Assembly: GCA_030220185.1 (NCBI GenBank)
Contig: JASPKZ010000422.1
Span: 691,001 to 755,000, forward strand
DNA length: 64,000 bases
Source of the DNA: Diploptera punctata
Lineage: Eukaryota > Arthropoda > Insecta > Blattodea > Blaberidae
Reading direction: 5' to 3'
Position numbers and translations under genes: made by a program. The notes beneath the pieces are model-generated. The model was not told the DNA's origin, did not search any database, and was given only the letters and a program-made list of their open reading frames with translations. Of this stretch, positions 21,546-32,100 are shown piece after piece; within the stretch, counting starts at the first letter, position 1; every line of letters starts with the position of its first letter.

Positions 21546-21839
21546 CTCGAAAGGACAACTATTTAATTAAAAACTGGATGAGAAAAATGAAGTTAAGTTT
21601 AAGGGAACTCATCTTTACCACACGGTTGCCTGTTCTGTCACAATTTGGCTATCGAATATAACTATCATCATCAACAACAACATCATCATAATCTTCATGT
21701 ATTGGATCCCTTGATTTTCAATAGTCATAGTTGTTTTTGCCACAGTTTTTAGGTCTTCCGATTCTTCTTTTTCTTTTTTGGTTTGTAGTTGTATGATTTG
21801 AATATAGGTATAATTATTATCATGAGAATATAACTGTAC

Positions 21840-21874
21840 TAAAATAAATAAATAAATAAATAATAATAATGATG

Positions 21875-21940
<66 letters not shown>

Positions 21941-21943
21941 GAA
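21840..21943. repeat. (AAAT)n(AAT)n microsatellite
   Basis: About 100 bp at the 3' end of the R3 copy. It may have grown from the LINE tail. Confidence 0.95.
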
Positions 21944-22650
21944 AGATAGATAGATCATCGGTTGATTAATGTCTGACATCGTCCGATTCCTAATAGCCAA
22001 TTTTGTCGGTCCATCCAATCTCCTAGTTGTAGATGTTTCTCCTTCATTTATGAATATATTCCCTGACTCCAGGAGGTTTTAGGTCTTTCCCTGCCTCGTC
22101 TTCCCTGAGGTTTCCATTCCAAAACACATTTCGGTAGCCGATCCTCTTCCATTCGCTGGACATGTCCGTACCATCTTAATTGCTGAATTTTAATATAATC
22201 TAAAATAGTGTCTTCAGTCTTTATTTTCTCCCTTATAACGGAGTTTCTAATTTTTTCTCTTCTTGAAATTCTTGCTACCCTTCGTATAAAATCCATTTCC
22301 GTTGCCAAAAAATATTTATTTGATTTTCTTGTTAATGGCCAAAGTTCTGCTCCATAAGTAATGATGCTTTTAACAATTTATAATATATATATATATATAT
22401 ATATATTTATTAATTTTATTTCTATTACTTATATTTTTATTCCACAATATTCCATTGAGGCAAGCAACTGCAAATTTTCCTTTATTATTTCTATTTCTTA
22501 TTTCCTCTTCATAACTTCCATTTTTCTTTATTTTAATTCCTAAATATGTGATCTCACTACAAGCTTTTATTGTTTCTACAGTCTCCAAAATTAAATTTTG
22601 TTCTGGTTCACGAATTGATAAATATTTTGTTTATCTTCATATTCAAAATT
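21944..22650 (-). pseudogene. R3 LINE RT C-terminal fragment
   Basis: Minus strand. The open piece 22370-22588 reads IKACSEITYLGIKIKKNGSY and RNRNNKGKFAVACLNGILWN (thumb region). A (TA)n run follows at 22381-22406. The piece 22048-22308 then reads MATEMDFIRRVARISRREKI and IKIQQLRWYGHVQRMEED, the C-terminal domain, and ends in GATCTATCTATC beside the AAT tract. It is related to R2 but distinct. No catalytic motif remains. Confidence 0.8.
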
Positions 22651-22679
22651 AACCCCATTTTATCATATAATAATAAACA

Positions 22680-23135
22680 TCATTCAGGGATTAAGCCTGT
22701 TGGCTCATTCCGGTTTCATGAAAGCTAGAATTGTTAAAATTGTTCAGACCATCTTCTGTGTGGGCGACCAACATTTCTCCTTCCGTGTGGTTTATAATTT
22801 AGCAATAATTTTGGAAATCTTCCTTCTGGCATTCTATCAATATGTTCTTTCCAGTCGTTCCTATATTTAATTATTCGGTCTGTAAATTTCAAAATATTTA
22901 GTTCCTTTCTTATATCTTCATTTCTTTTCTTATCCAGCAGAGTATATCCTGCTACATTTCTTAAAAATCTCATCTCAGCTGCTTCCAATCTTTGTTCTTG
23001 TCTTTTAGTGATCGTCCAACATTCTGATCCATACATCAATACAGGAACAGCCATTACTTTATAAAAATTAATTTTTGTTTCTTTTCTTGTGTTTTTAAGG
23101 GTTCTTTATTTATTTTGTCATTAATATCTTCAATT
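22680..23135 (-). pseudogene. R4 LINE C-terminal fragment, copy 1
   Basis: Minus strand, open piece 22734-23054. MAVPVLMYGSECWTITKRQE, RLEAAEMRFLRNVAGYTLLD and HGRRNVGRPHRRWSEQF are the post-palm C-terminal domain. It is nearly identical to 29749-30087. Relative to that copy about 25 bp are missing near 23108. The 3' end is AGCCAACAGGCTTAATCCCT. Confidence 0.85.
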
Positions 23136-23137
23136 TT

Positions 23138-23222
23138 AACATACCAGAAACCATAGGCAAATATGGTGAAACAACTATAAATAATAATGGAAAACTTTTA
23201 ATAGACTTCCGTCACCTATAAT
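23138..23222 (+). pseudogene. LINE endonuclease fragment
   Basis: The plus strand reads TIGKYGETTINNNGKLLIDF, matching the KYGEQEVNDNGNRIIE stretch of the R2 endonuclease. About 85 bp only. Confidence 0.6.
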
Positions 23223-23227
23223 CATAT

Positions 23228-23280
<53 letters not shown>
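23223..23280. repeat. (AAT)n microsatellite
   Basis: About 17 AAT units. Confidence 0.95.
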
Positions 23281-23689
23281 TACATTTATTGGAAACATCA
23301 TTGGGAAGACCTAGAGAATATGGCTGGAACGTACTAGATGCCTATACATTGAAGTACAGATTATTATTATTATTTATTATTATTGTGTAATGTTATTGTG
23401 ATTAAGTGGATACTTTTATTCAAGTTCCAACTCAGTTTGACAACATGTTGAAATCGATCCCTGAATTTGAACTCGAGATCTTCTCAATTCATGTCTGAAA
23501 CACTGACATCTGAGATAATGCTTGTTGTTACATTGCATATCTTATCATTATGTTGCTTAGTGTTGTTGAAAAGTTTGTCTTTCCAACTTGTTTTAAGTGT
23601 GAATGGTTAAATTTACTCGTACTTCTGGAGCCGGTGTTTATTTTCTTTTGGGATATTTCCAGGATAAGAACTACACTGTTAGTGGTAAC

Positions 23690-23690
<1 letters not shown>
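23281..23690. other. No recognisable gene
   Basis: Short ATT run at 23360-23383; otherwise nothing recognised. Confidence 0.4.
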
Positions 23691-23729
<39 letters not shown>

Positions 23730-23764
23730 TATTATTATACCGGATGAATAATAATAATAATAAT
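23691..23764. repeat. (ATT)n and (AAT)n microsatellites
   Basis: ATT run to about 23738, then an AAT run at 23748-23762. Confidence 0.95.
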
Positions 23765-24060
23765 TTTTATATACAGATTTTCAATGTTTACACATCTTTC
23801 TGTGCCTAAAGTTTTATTTTCCTTCTCCACTCGTCTCTATCCATCCACTCCATTTCCTCCAGTCCTCTTGATCACATTCCAGTTCTTACTTCTTTCATCC
23901 AAGAGTTTCGAGGTCTTCTTCCAGGTGGACACCATTCCAATGTTTTTCTGGGTAACCTTTCTTCTTGTATTCGTCTACATGCCCATAATAGTCCTAAAAT
24001 ATTTATTTTTCCGGTTTTAACAATGTTATGCATTTTTCCGGCACCAATTATTTGTTGGAA
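23765..24060 (-). mobile_element. LINE 3' end fragments
   Basis: 23765-23990 (minus) gives RGLEEMEWMDRDEWRRKIKL, the same C-terminus as at 15982-16196. Next to it, 24008-24055 matches the CCGGTTTTAACAATGTT end seen at 15422. These are two LINE tails back to back. Confidence 0.6.
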
Positions 24061-24310
24061 ATCATTGGGTTTTTTAACATTTCATTTTTTTTCCCCCAAT
24101 GAACGCATCAACCCCCAACCTGGAGGACCAGGAAATTTTCTGTTCTGGTTTTCTTCCCATAGCCTTTGAAGATACCTCTTCACCGCAAGGCAGCATTTCT
24201 CTATTTCCCTTAGAGGTAGGTTTGCCTCTTCCGCCAGATCCGCCGTCTTGGATTCCTTCTGCGCCAACTCTGTCGTTGAGGTCTTCACCGTACCGGTAAC
24301 TCTGTAACCC

Positions 24311-24311
<1 letters not shown>
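24061..24311 (-). other. Unidentified, possibly a LINE-tail extension
   Basis: Minus-strand frames without stops read EDLNDRVGAEGIQDGGSGGR and REMLPCGEEVSSKAMGRKPE. It is GC-richer than its surroundings. I do not recognise the protein; its position next to a LINE tail suggests transposon origin. Confidence 0.3.
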
Positions 24312-24359
<48 letters not shown>

Positions 24360-24446
24360 AATTTTATTATTACTATTATTATTATTATTATTACTATTAT
24401 TATTATTATACATTATTATTATTATTATTATATATTATTATTATTA

Positions 24447-24479
<33 letters not shown>

Positions 24480-24480
24480 C
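24312..24480. repeat. (AAT)n followed by (ATT)n microsatellites
   Basis: AAT units to 24358, then about 115 bp of ATT units with ACT and ATAT interruptions. Together they are self-complementary. Confidence 0.95.
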
Positions 24481-24608
24481 GCAGATCTTATTGATTTTTT
24501 TGAACTCACTTTTTAGTGAATTCCTAAGGACTGACGCTATTGAGGTTGTTCTCCTGAAAATATTTTTAAATGTTTTTACAGATTTCACCGATTATACCTA
24601 GAAGACAC

Positions 24609-24623
24609 CGAATATATATATAT

Positions 24624-24659
<36 letters not shown>

Positions 24660-24660
24660 A
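24609..24660. repeat. (AT)n microsatellite
   Basis: About 50 bp of AT with one TAAT interruption. Confidence 0.95.
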
Positions 24661-24859
24661 CGCTCTAGCGGTGGAAATTTTTTATTTTCTTGCAACTAAA
24701 CTTGGTGTAGGCCTATAGAAATTAATTAAAACAGTAATATTGACTTAGTTAACCATGGAATCGGACCATTAGGATTTCACCTGAAACAAACAATTAAAAA
24801 TCGCTTAGCGTTTGCAATTTTCGGTTTTCCTCAACGATATCTGTATATACATATGCTAT

Positions 24860-25040
24860 GAACATTAACTATGATTTGAGGGAAGTAGATTATACAGGGA
24901 ATGATTGGAAAGCATTAACTCAGGATAGGGATGTATGAAGAGCTTATGTCCGCGCGGCCATGAACCTACGGGTTCGATAGTGCCAATGAGTAAGTAAGTA
25001 AGTAAGTAAATCTTCTCCATTCGCCTCTCTGTTCATCTAT
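24860..25040 (+). mobile_element. R1 LINE 3' end, then a short inverted R1 piece
   Basis: Plus-strand R1 C-terminus to CATGAACCTACGGGTTCGAT and a GTAA tail (24986-25007). Directly after it, TCTTCTCCATTCGCCTCTCT is R1 coding sequence in minus orientation (about 33 bp). Such twin-primed or recombined ends occur in LINEs. Confidence 0.8.
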
Positions 25041-25089
25041 ATTGATGCAAAGTAGCTATTATTACATAAAATATCGAGTCCGATGGTGA

Positions 25090-25370
25090 ACGCATTACAA
25101 TTGAGCTCTTGAAATTACAGGCCTAAGGATGCCCTTAGTGTCGTAGGAGGTTATGGTTGTCACCTTTCTAGACAATCCACACGAGATGTCAGCCTGTCTT
25201 TATCCCCAGAACAAGCTGACACTCAGTTCCGTTAAATTCACCAGGATCATGGTGCCGCCAGAATGTTTAGACCAGTTTAAAAATCCTGATTCTACCGGGA
25301 CTCGAATCTCTTACCTTCTGGCTTGTAGCATAATTCCTTAACCAACTGTGCTACGCTGTGCACAAGTAAT
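25090..25370 (-). mobile_element. SINE F, complete or nearly so
   Basis: Minus strand. The tRNA-like head GTAGCACAGTTGGTTAAGGA has a B box GATTCGAGTCCCGG. The body includes CAGCTTGTTCTGGGGATAAAG and the 3' part CTAGAAAGGTGACAACCATAA. The family recurs, split, at 62375-63335. Confidence 0.8.
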
Positions 25371-25935
25371 TTAACGCATTTTTCAACCTACATTTTTTGT
25401 TAGCTTATTTCTATTTTATTCTCAAATGTCCTGTTGTGGTTATTTGATACATGTAGGTAAGAATTTGTAAAGAATCTTAAAAAATAATTTTCTTAAGGGA
25501 CATATGCGGGTGCTACTGGGGAGGATTTTACCTGCGTGGGAACACACGAAAAGGAAAGTAAGGGAGGGTGATTCCTGACAACCTGCCCTTACCTGAGTTT
25601 TCACCCTCTATCAGGTTTAATACCACAGCTAGGGGTGCAATCATGTTTTTTTTATTCGCCATCTCGCCTCGCTTAAGCTGCAGTAATATTTATTATTGTG
25701 TATTTCTAGATTTTCTTATGAAACAGAAAGTAAAACATTCCATTCCATCGACGCATCGCCTTGTACGTGCCACACGCCACCCGGGCCTTACAGCGATACG
25801 ACCTGTCGGAGAGGGATTTTAACTATGAATCACACATACTTTTTTGACCTCACGGGACGTGGAGGGCCTCCATCAGCTCAACGTCAGTGCCTCCTCCGAG
25901 ACAATATGAACATTTAAGACGAAACACACCAGTCA
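25371..25935. other. Unique-looking stretch, no gene supported
   Basis: GC content rises near 25740-25900 (CCACACGCCACCCGGGCC, CACGGGACGTGGAGGGCC). The 84- and 73-codon plus-strand frames there have no recognisable features. Confidence 0.4.
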
Positions 25936-25939
25936 TACT

Positions 25940-26093
25940 AAACATGGCGAATATGACAATGATGATTATGCTGCTCAGATGATGTTCGGAGACAATTTCC
26001 TGACGTTTGTCTTACATCACCTAGGAAACTAGTCCCGACCGGGCATCTATCTCGGGCAGGGACGCCACCCCAAGATCACAGCGGTGGACTGAA
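25940..26093 (-). mobile_element. SINE A, 5' half, decayed
   Basis: The minus strand has CAGTCCACCGCTGTGATCTT at the head and GACAAACGTCAGGAAATTG in the body. The 3' half is missing. Confidence 0.75.
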
Positions 26094-26498
26094 AGTAAAA
26101 CATGAATTATTGTAATATTATATTAGTCATTTTTAATGCGAATAAGGTGGCTCCGTCACGCAAGTAGTTAGACACTCTCCCCCCACCTCTGTATCCGAGT
26201 TCGCGTCTCCATGTCAAGTTCGTGATGGACGAATCGGAGCCAAGGCACATTTTTCTCGTTTTCCCCGGTCAAAAAATGTATTCATCAATTCTCCATACTT
26301 ATACAATTCATCCATTTCGTTCCATTCCATCTGCCCCTATGATGGAGCAAATATCTGGTCAGCAGGTATCCTCGTATGTCATAGATCTGTAATAATAGGA
26401 GCTTCATCCCATCTCATCCCTCAACTTGGCATTACGCCGGACACAAGTAGGGATTTTATTAATGTTAGCTAATTTCGTGATATACGATACAAGCACGA
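26094..26498. other. Possible tRNA-headed SINE remnant
   Basis: GGTGGCTCCGTCACGCAAGT..GTATCCGAGTTCGCGTCTCC (26148-26210) looks like a decayed tRNA head. Nothing is identifiable downstream. Confidence 0.3.
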
Positions 26499-26823
26499 CA
26501 GGCCTAGAAGGCCCTTGGCCTACCAGCCGGCTGCTGGCCTCACATCCACATGTTTTAATCACAGGGGTAGATAATCATCTAACCAGTGTAGGGGTGACAT
26601 GTGTCAGCTTGTCGGGTTCCCCAGCCGTTATAACAGGTTTCTCAACCTGGTGTCGCTACGTATTGTAGCTACCCAAATGCCTCACGATGCTGAGTGGGCA
26701 TCGATCCCATACAGGTCGAAATTCCATGAGAAAATTCCTTCCCCCATGGGGAGTCAAACCAGCGCACAAGTCCCATAGCTCTGCGCAAGGCTTCTTGCCT
26801 TAACCACTCGGCTACGACGCGGG

Positions 26824-26825
<2 letters not shown>
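26499..26825 (-). mobile_element. SINE E, complete
   Basis: Minus strand. The head reads CGTAGCCGAGTGGTTAAGGC (tRNA-Ser/Leu-like) and the B box region is GGTTTGACTCCCC. The body has CATTTGGGTAGCTACAATAC. The end reads GGCCAAGGGCCTTCTAGGCC. It abuts a (TA)n run at 26826-26855. Confidence 0.88.

Positions 26826-26856
<31 letters not shown>
26826..26856. repeat. (TA)n microsatellite
   Basis: About 15 TA units next to the SINE E head. Confidence 0.95.
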
Positions 26857-26862
<6 letters not shown>

Positions 26863-26934
26863 AAAGGTATAACATGCTATTGGACAGTGGCTAGTAATCC
26901 ATGTGCCGTTAAATGTTAGTCAATCGTATTGCGT

Positions 26935-27115
26935 TTTCGTTGCGATCCGTCTCGGAAGCTATACACCCATCCGAAGGTTGACCAATCGTGGCATTCTTCA
27001 AATCTTCTGCATTGTTTTGGGGATGACATGGTAGGCAGCGAGGTCAGTTTTTCATGTAGGCCTAATGCTAACCCTTGGACATCATCTCAGGTGTTCATAG
27101 AATGAACAAAGATTA
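26935..27115 (-). pseudogene. PLE-3 C-terminal fragment, copy 1
   Basis: The minus strand reads LTSLPTMSSPKQCRRFEECH and DWSTFGWVYSFRDGSQR, homologous to the PLE-3 copy at 27815-28235. It is a short decayed C-terminal remnant without catalytic residues. Confidence 0.65.
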
Positions 27116-27445
27116 CCATCTACATGCCACAAAAATAATTCAGACATTCCAAACCACAAACCCATACCATTCCACACCCAAGCTGCTCCCTGCCAACCAA
27201 TATATGTATATGCCAACCCCACATATTCAACATATCTTTCACACATAAACTAAACCTTCGGACCTCATTTCAAAATTAGTGAGACAAAAATGTAATGCCT
27301 TGGAACCCGCGGGAGCACTATTCTCCCAAAAGGACATCTCACAGCCGCCTAAATAATGCCGCATTTGAGAACATCCACGTTATATATAGACAGATAGATA
27401 GTCACTGTCCTATAGCATGTCAGATAGCATTGTCTATGGTATGGG
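27116..27445. other. C/A-rich unique stretch
   Basis: No gene. It contains CCATACCATTCCACACCCAA and a short GATA run near 27388. Confidence 0.4.
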
Positions 27446-27609
27446 CCTATAAGACCTACCAATAACTCGAACCTATCATTCCTTGATAATGGCATGTGGG
27501 ATCATGTCGAAACGTTGGAATCATTAGCCAGAGGCCAACCTTGAATCCATGACGCGGAAAACCCAAGAAACCTTTCTTAATCATACTTATATCGCGAGAA
27601 ATCTACAAT

Positions 27610-27673
<64 letters not shown>

Positions 27674-27800
27674 TGTTTTCTTGGGTTTTCCGCGTCTTAG
27701 ATTCAAGTTCGGCCTCTGGCCACTGATTCCGACGTTTCGGCATGATCCCACATGCCATTATCAAGGAAAGGTTCGAGTTACAGGTTTAGGTCTTATATAA
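27446..27800. repeat. Long inverted repeat, probably a PLE pseudo-LTR pair, with hammerhead-like cores in both arms
   Basis: The left arm 27446-27570 and right arm 27675-27800 are reverse complements over about 120 bp with few differences. They share GACGCGGAAAACCCAAGAAA and CTTGATAATGGCATGTGGGA. The centre holds an (AC)n(TA)n run. Each arm has a stem GGCATG/CATGCC followed by GAAACGT(C/T)GG, like a hammerhead stem II and GAAA strand. The CUGANGA strand is decayed to TTGATAA. The PLE-3 coding remnant lies next to it. Confidence 0.7.
27613..27670. repeat. (AC)n(TA)n microsatellite
   Basis: AC run to 27642, then TA run. It is preceded by ATCGCGAGAAATCTACAATA, the same sequence that precedes the run at 28238. 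Confidence 0.95.
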
Positions 27801-27814
27801 TAAAATACATAGAA

Positions 27815-28237
27815 TTTTTTTCGCTGTGGTACGTTTCCGAAAACGTACACCCATCCAAGGTTTACTTCTTATGTAGTTAAATGCCTTCAGTTTTCAGTGT
27901 GGTCCGTTTCCGAAGACGTACACCTATCTAAGGTTTAGTTCTTATGTAGTTAAACACCTTCAGTTTTAAGTGTGGTCCGTTTCGGAAGCCGTATACCCAT
28001 CCAAGCGTCGACCACACTCCATGTTGCCCAGCTGTGGTTTTCTTCATATCTTCTTCGCTGTTCTGGGGATGACATGGTGGGCAGCGAGAGCAGTTTCCAT
28101 GTAGATGGTAATCTTTGGGCATCATCTCGGATGTTCATGGAATGTGGCCTTTTCTCAATCTCTATTGCTTCTCTGTAGATTCTTGATTTTTCATGATCTA
28201 TTTTAGCCAATGTTCTAAAATCGCGAAAATCTGCAAT
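27815..28237 (-). pseudogene. PLE-3 C-terminal fragment, copy 2, with 73-bp tandem repeats
   Basis: Minus strand. FRDFRTLAKIDHEKSRIYRE and AIEIEKRPHSMNIRDDAQRL, then PSTWKLLSLPTM, are the region C-terminal to the GIY-YIG domain in Penelope-like elements (the REAIEI.KRP...LPSTW pattern). A frame change near 28040 leads to VWSTLGWVYGFRNGPHLK. The segment coding this last part is repeated with an exact 73-bp period at about 27829, 27902 and 27975. RT and the YIG core are absent; the copy starts at a microsatellite. Confidence 0.75.
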
Positions 28238-28240
28238 ATA

Positions 28241-28321
<81 letters not shown>
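28238..28321. repeat. (TA)n(AC)n microsatellite
   Basis: About 36 AC units, the longest dinucleotide run in the window. Confidence 0.97.
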
Positions 28322-28323
<2 letters not shown>

Positions 28324-28539
28324 AACCCAATACCATTCGAAAATAACTGAGTTATCTGATGGAGCAATACTAAAGTATTCAGCGTAATAAATTGGTTACC
28401 GGTAAGCCTATTCATATGTTTATTTTTGTTTAGTTATTGTTTGATACAAATATAAATAAGTTATGCTGCGCTGTAGTGACAATGTTTTCTCATTTGTTTC
28501 TAGCTAAAGTGCACGGAATACGTAGAATATTTTTTTTTT

Positions 28540-28857
28540 ACCAATGCCACCAGGTTGTCTTTATGGTATTTCTGATATTCTCCCCTGACATTGACGGAAT
28601 TGTAACCCATTCTTAAATTGGGGCGCTTGGAAGGCGCAGTTACATTACCTCGATGACATAGTAAGTGATGAATAATAATGAAGCGCCAGAAGAGTACTTT
28701 AATCTAAAATTAATATAAATCCAGACTATGGGCGACCACAGGAATAATTCTCTTTAAGAAAATGTCCCTGTTGGTTGACCGGGAATCGAAACCGGAACTC
28801 TATGAACTGTAGTCTGAAAGCTCTGACTACTAGCCCATGAGGTTGGTCAGATAGAAG
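28540..28857 (-). mobile_element. SINE B, complete or nearly so
   Basis: Minus strand. Head CCTCATGGGCTAGTAGTCAG, B box GGTTTCGATTCCCGG, tail CCACCAGG..TGGCATTGGTAAAAAAAA. The remaining 200 bp before it (28322-28539) are unique AT-rich sequence. Confidence 0.85.
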
Positions 28858-29109
28858 ATATCCTTCTTACAAAATAAGACCAAAACTCAGAAGATATTAA
28901 GTTTATAAACCATGATTATAAATTTTTTCTTGTTTTGTCAAACACTACCTCCTCTATAAATACAGTATTAGGACCTGTTTTCAGAACATTAAATATATAG
29001 AATTTTAACTTACAATAAATAAAATAACTTGTGAATTAATACGAATCTATAGGTGCTGCAAAGAGTGAAAACTGAGTTATTTTACTTTATGATACAAAAG
29101 CTTAACTTG

Positions 29110-29385
29110 GCTTCCATTAGTGGCACGGGGAATGTCCAACCGCTATTCAAACTCGATCTGTGTTATGAAGCATCTGTGGTGTTACATTGTTGACAGAAAC
29201 ATATTTTTTTTCTTGCTAATCTGTCAAATCACGTACTGGTGTCGTGAAGATATGCTCCTTAACAAATTCCCACAGGAAAAATTCATGTGTTGTTAGGTCT
29301 GGTGATCTGATAGGCCATATGATGTACGGTGATTATTTGTCGATCCATCTTGCAGGGATCATTTCATCTTATCATCTTGATGTGT
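29110..29385 (-). pseudogene. Mariner-type transposase fragment
   Basis: The minus strand reads IPARWIDK, two stops, WPIRSPDLTTHEFFLWEFVK, EHIFTTPVRDLTD, then further on VTPQMLHNTDRV. WPxRSPDLTxxxFFLW is the C-terminal catalytic block of mariner-like transposases. It differs from the remnant at 2338. No inverted repeats were found flanking it. Confidence 0.7.
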
Positions 29386-29429
29386 GACGTGTGAGTCATG
29401 TATTACATATTGGAACATTTGTGATCATA

Positions 29430-29500
29430 TAGCTCACTATTATGCAGTCTTCTCCATTCACATATCTATTCATCTCTCATTGGTCCAAAATTTTAGGGAG
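29430..29500 (-). mobile_element. R1 LINE, 70-bp fragment
   Basis: ATGCAGTCTTCTCCATTCAC and CATTGGTCCAAAATTTT match R1 around the GPKRDEQTGEWRRL codons, minus orientation. Confidence 0.7.
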
Positions 29501-29687
29501 ATCTTGGAAAAATGTTTGTACTTTTGTTTAGCAAATTCCGAAGGAATGACGCTATTGAGACTGTTCTCATGAAAAGAGCTTTGAAAAATTTTTACAAGCG
29601 TGATAAATTAGCAACAGCAACACCCTAGCCTCCTCTTTCAAATACTGCCAACCTTAGCCAGTTTGGATGCATAATTTTTGAAATTAT

Positions 29688-30165
29688 CATCATCATCATC
29701 CAGGGATTAAGCCTGTTGGCTCCTTCCGGTTTCATGAAACTAGAATTGTTAAAATTGTTCAGACCACCTTCTGTGTGGACGTCCAACATTTCTCCTTCCG
29801 TGTGGTTTATAATTTAGCAATAATTTTGGAAATCTTTCTTCTGGCATTCTATCAATATGTTCTTTCCAGTCGTTCCTATATTTAATTACTCGGTCTGTAA
29901 GTTTGAAAATATTTAGTTCCTTTCTTATATCTTCATTCCTTTTCTTATCCAGAAGAGTATATCCTGCTATATTTCTTAAAAATCTCATCTCAGCTGCTTC
30001 CAATCTTTGTTCTTGTCTTTTAGTGATCGTCCAACATTCTGATCCATACATCAATACAGGAACAGCCATTACTTTATAACATTTCATTTTTGTTTTTTTC
30101 TTGTGTTTTTAAGGGTTCTTTTAATAGTGCCACACATTAGATTACATTTATTTATTTTGTCATTA
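29688..30165 (-). pseudogene. R4 LINE C-terminal fragment, copy 2
   Basis: Minus strand, open piece 29749-30087 (112 codons): MKCYKVMAVPVLMYGSECWT, EAAEMRFLRNIAGYTLLDKK, RNEDIRKELNIFKLTDRVIK and RPHRRWSEQF. It is nearly identical to copy 1 at 22680, implying recent activity. The 3' end reads AACAGGCTTAATCCCTGGAT followed by GATGATGAT, probably the tandem tail. Palm and endonuclease are missing. Confidence 0.87.
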
Positions 30166-30214
30166 ATTATGTTTGTTTTATTATACTTATAAGTAGAACA
30201 CGGTGTATATATAT

Positions 30215-30450
30215 ATAATTAAATCACTCCCACTGTCGAACCCGTAGGTTTATGGCTGGGCGGACCTAATCTTTCCATACATCTCTAATACCGAGCTAAT
30301 TTTGCAATCGTCTCTGGTATAATCTATTTACCTCAAATCACGGCTAATGTTATTATCCCATCTCATTCTTGGCCTATGAGTGCTCTATCCCTCTAGTTTT
30401 CCTACAAGAAGTTTCCAGCCCCTCTTTTATTTTCCATTCTTTCCCCGTCA
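30215..30450 (-). mobile_element. R1 LINE 3' end, diverged
   Basis: The terminal TCCCACTGTCGAACCCGTAG (plus) and the LINE C-terminal region are recognisable, but more diverged than other copies. No tandem tail is clear. Confidence 0.75.
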
Positions 30451-31320
30451 CTATCTTCGAGGAACATAAATATTAATACCGTATATATTTTTATGTATTA
30501 ATGCAGTGTTGGTGGATTAACTATTTATGCAGCAGAGAATTATTTTCGTTTTAACTTAATTTAATTATATCACGGATTAAGTTAGCTTCTTCGAAAATAC
30601 CAATGAAGACACGAGCCTTTCAATCCATCAAAAACCGATAAAGGTATGAGTGAAACATATCTGCTACAGTGAAATTCAGATGACCATGAAGATGGAATTT
30701 AATTTTGTGCCGTATTTCATATGCAGTTGCTTTTACACCAAGCTTTAGTGAAATTTAATATCCTACGACTTGTGTGGGAAGTTTCGATTGATGATGACGT
30801 AATTTTAGACATTTGAAATTGGAATACACATGACTGCGCCTTGCTATGTGGGTGTGGAACCCTTATAAACTCTGTATATTGTCAATATATTGAACATATC
30901 TGGTTAGCCTAACTTACATTCGCATAATATAGATTGATTCACAAATTCGTATATCATCCTATAGTTACAGAATGGAAGATGATAATTTATGTCTTTAATA
31001 TAACTATTACTCTTGAAATCGTGACTAATATGTATAAGAATATCACGAAACATTAATAACACTTAAAACATTAAACAATATCATCAGGAATATCCCTTAC
31101 ACAACATATTATACACATTAGTTTCGTCATCAATCAAATCAGTGTGTCCAAAATTTGTCTTAAGAAGTTTCTTATGTTCCTTTCAATTATAATGATCGCA
31201 TTACAATGGTTTACGTTTATATTTGGCAAATCATTTTAAAAATGGAGTATGTTAAATGTTTTTTTGAATAGAATTCTGTAAATTATAAGGAATTTAAAAA
31301 CATCCGCCACTGAGCAAAAA
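30451..31320. other. AT-rich unique stretch
   Basis: No gene or known repeat. Confidence 0.4.
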
Positions 31321-31850
31321 AACATCTACACGCTATCACGTTGCGCCTCGACTGTAGGCAACCAATACGACACGCGAGGCCGCCTGTGCTTAAAACATCT
31401 TACCGCAGGATGTACTGCAGTACGGTTTCATTGGTAAATGTTTTGATATTTAAGAGAATAATTAAAAGATCGACGTATCTCTTATAGTTAGTACCAATAA
31501 AAAAAGTGAAAATGTTATTTTATAATTCCTTTAGTGTGGTTTCTAATGGAACTCCTAAAGGACATTTGGAATGTTTTTTTATCATCCTATTGATACGATA
31601 TAAAGTATAAAATATACAGGATAATAAAGTGAGAAGGGTGTTATCTTGATAAAAACTAGAAGCACATTATGAGAAAACATTTAAGCGGGAGTAACTTTGA
31701 GTACCGCTCCTTTCATGGGGTACATATAATATGTGGTTATTTTCAGTTGTTATATTTGTTATGTATTATTAGATATTTTATAATCTCATATATTGCATCA
31801 TTACAATTATTTTTACAATTAAATCGTATTTTTCCCTTCTAAAGGAAGTT
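31321..31850. other. Unique stretch with a CpG-containing patch
   Basis: 31325-31440 has several CpGs (TCACGTTGCGCCTCGAC, ACGACACGCGAGGCCGCC) and a CCAAT. It lies 450 bp upstream of the promoter-like region and may belong to it. Confidence 0.3.
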
Positions 31851-32100
31851 TTGTCAGGTGCATGTTTCGCCCTTCTGGCCTGCCGACCTTGGGAATGTGA
31901 GTGCTCGAACCAATCAGAAAGTGTCTCTTTTTCTCGCAGCCAATAAGATGGCGTTTTACTGCACCGTCTGTCCAGGGTCAACAAATCTTCGCAGCTTTGG
32001 TAAAATAGCCGACTTTCGAGCAGCCATATTGAAGCAGGCTAACATTGAAGTGCAGCTATTGTAAATCTAATAAAAATCTCGAGTGTCAGCGAGTGTTTGT
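31850..32100 (+). promoter_or_regulatory. CCAAT/YY1-type promoter-like region
   Basis: Non-repeat, GC-elevated sequence with CCAAT boxes at 31910-31914 and 31940-31944. A YY1-like AAGATGGCG sits at 31945-31953 and a reversed CCATATT at 32024. Several CpGs are present and there is no clear TATA box. The composition fits a TATA-less housekeeping-type promoter. Transcription direction is inferred from the splice donor at 32299. Confidence 0.45.

Noticed and set aside
24061..24311. Host gene encoding the Gly/Glu/Lys-rich frame on minus
   Set aside because: No start context or splice signals, and it is fused to a LINE tail and microsatellite.
27480..27520. Functional hammerhead at 27.5 kb
   Set aside because: The CUGANGA strand is TTGATAA, losing essential core bases; kept only as a decayed relative.
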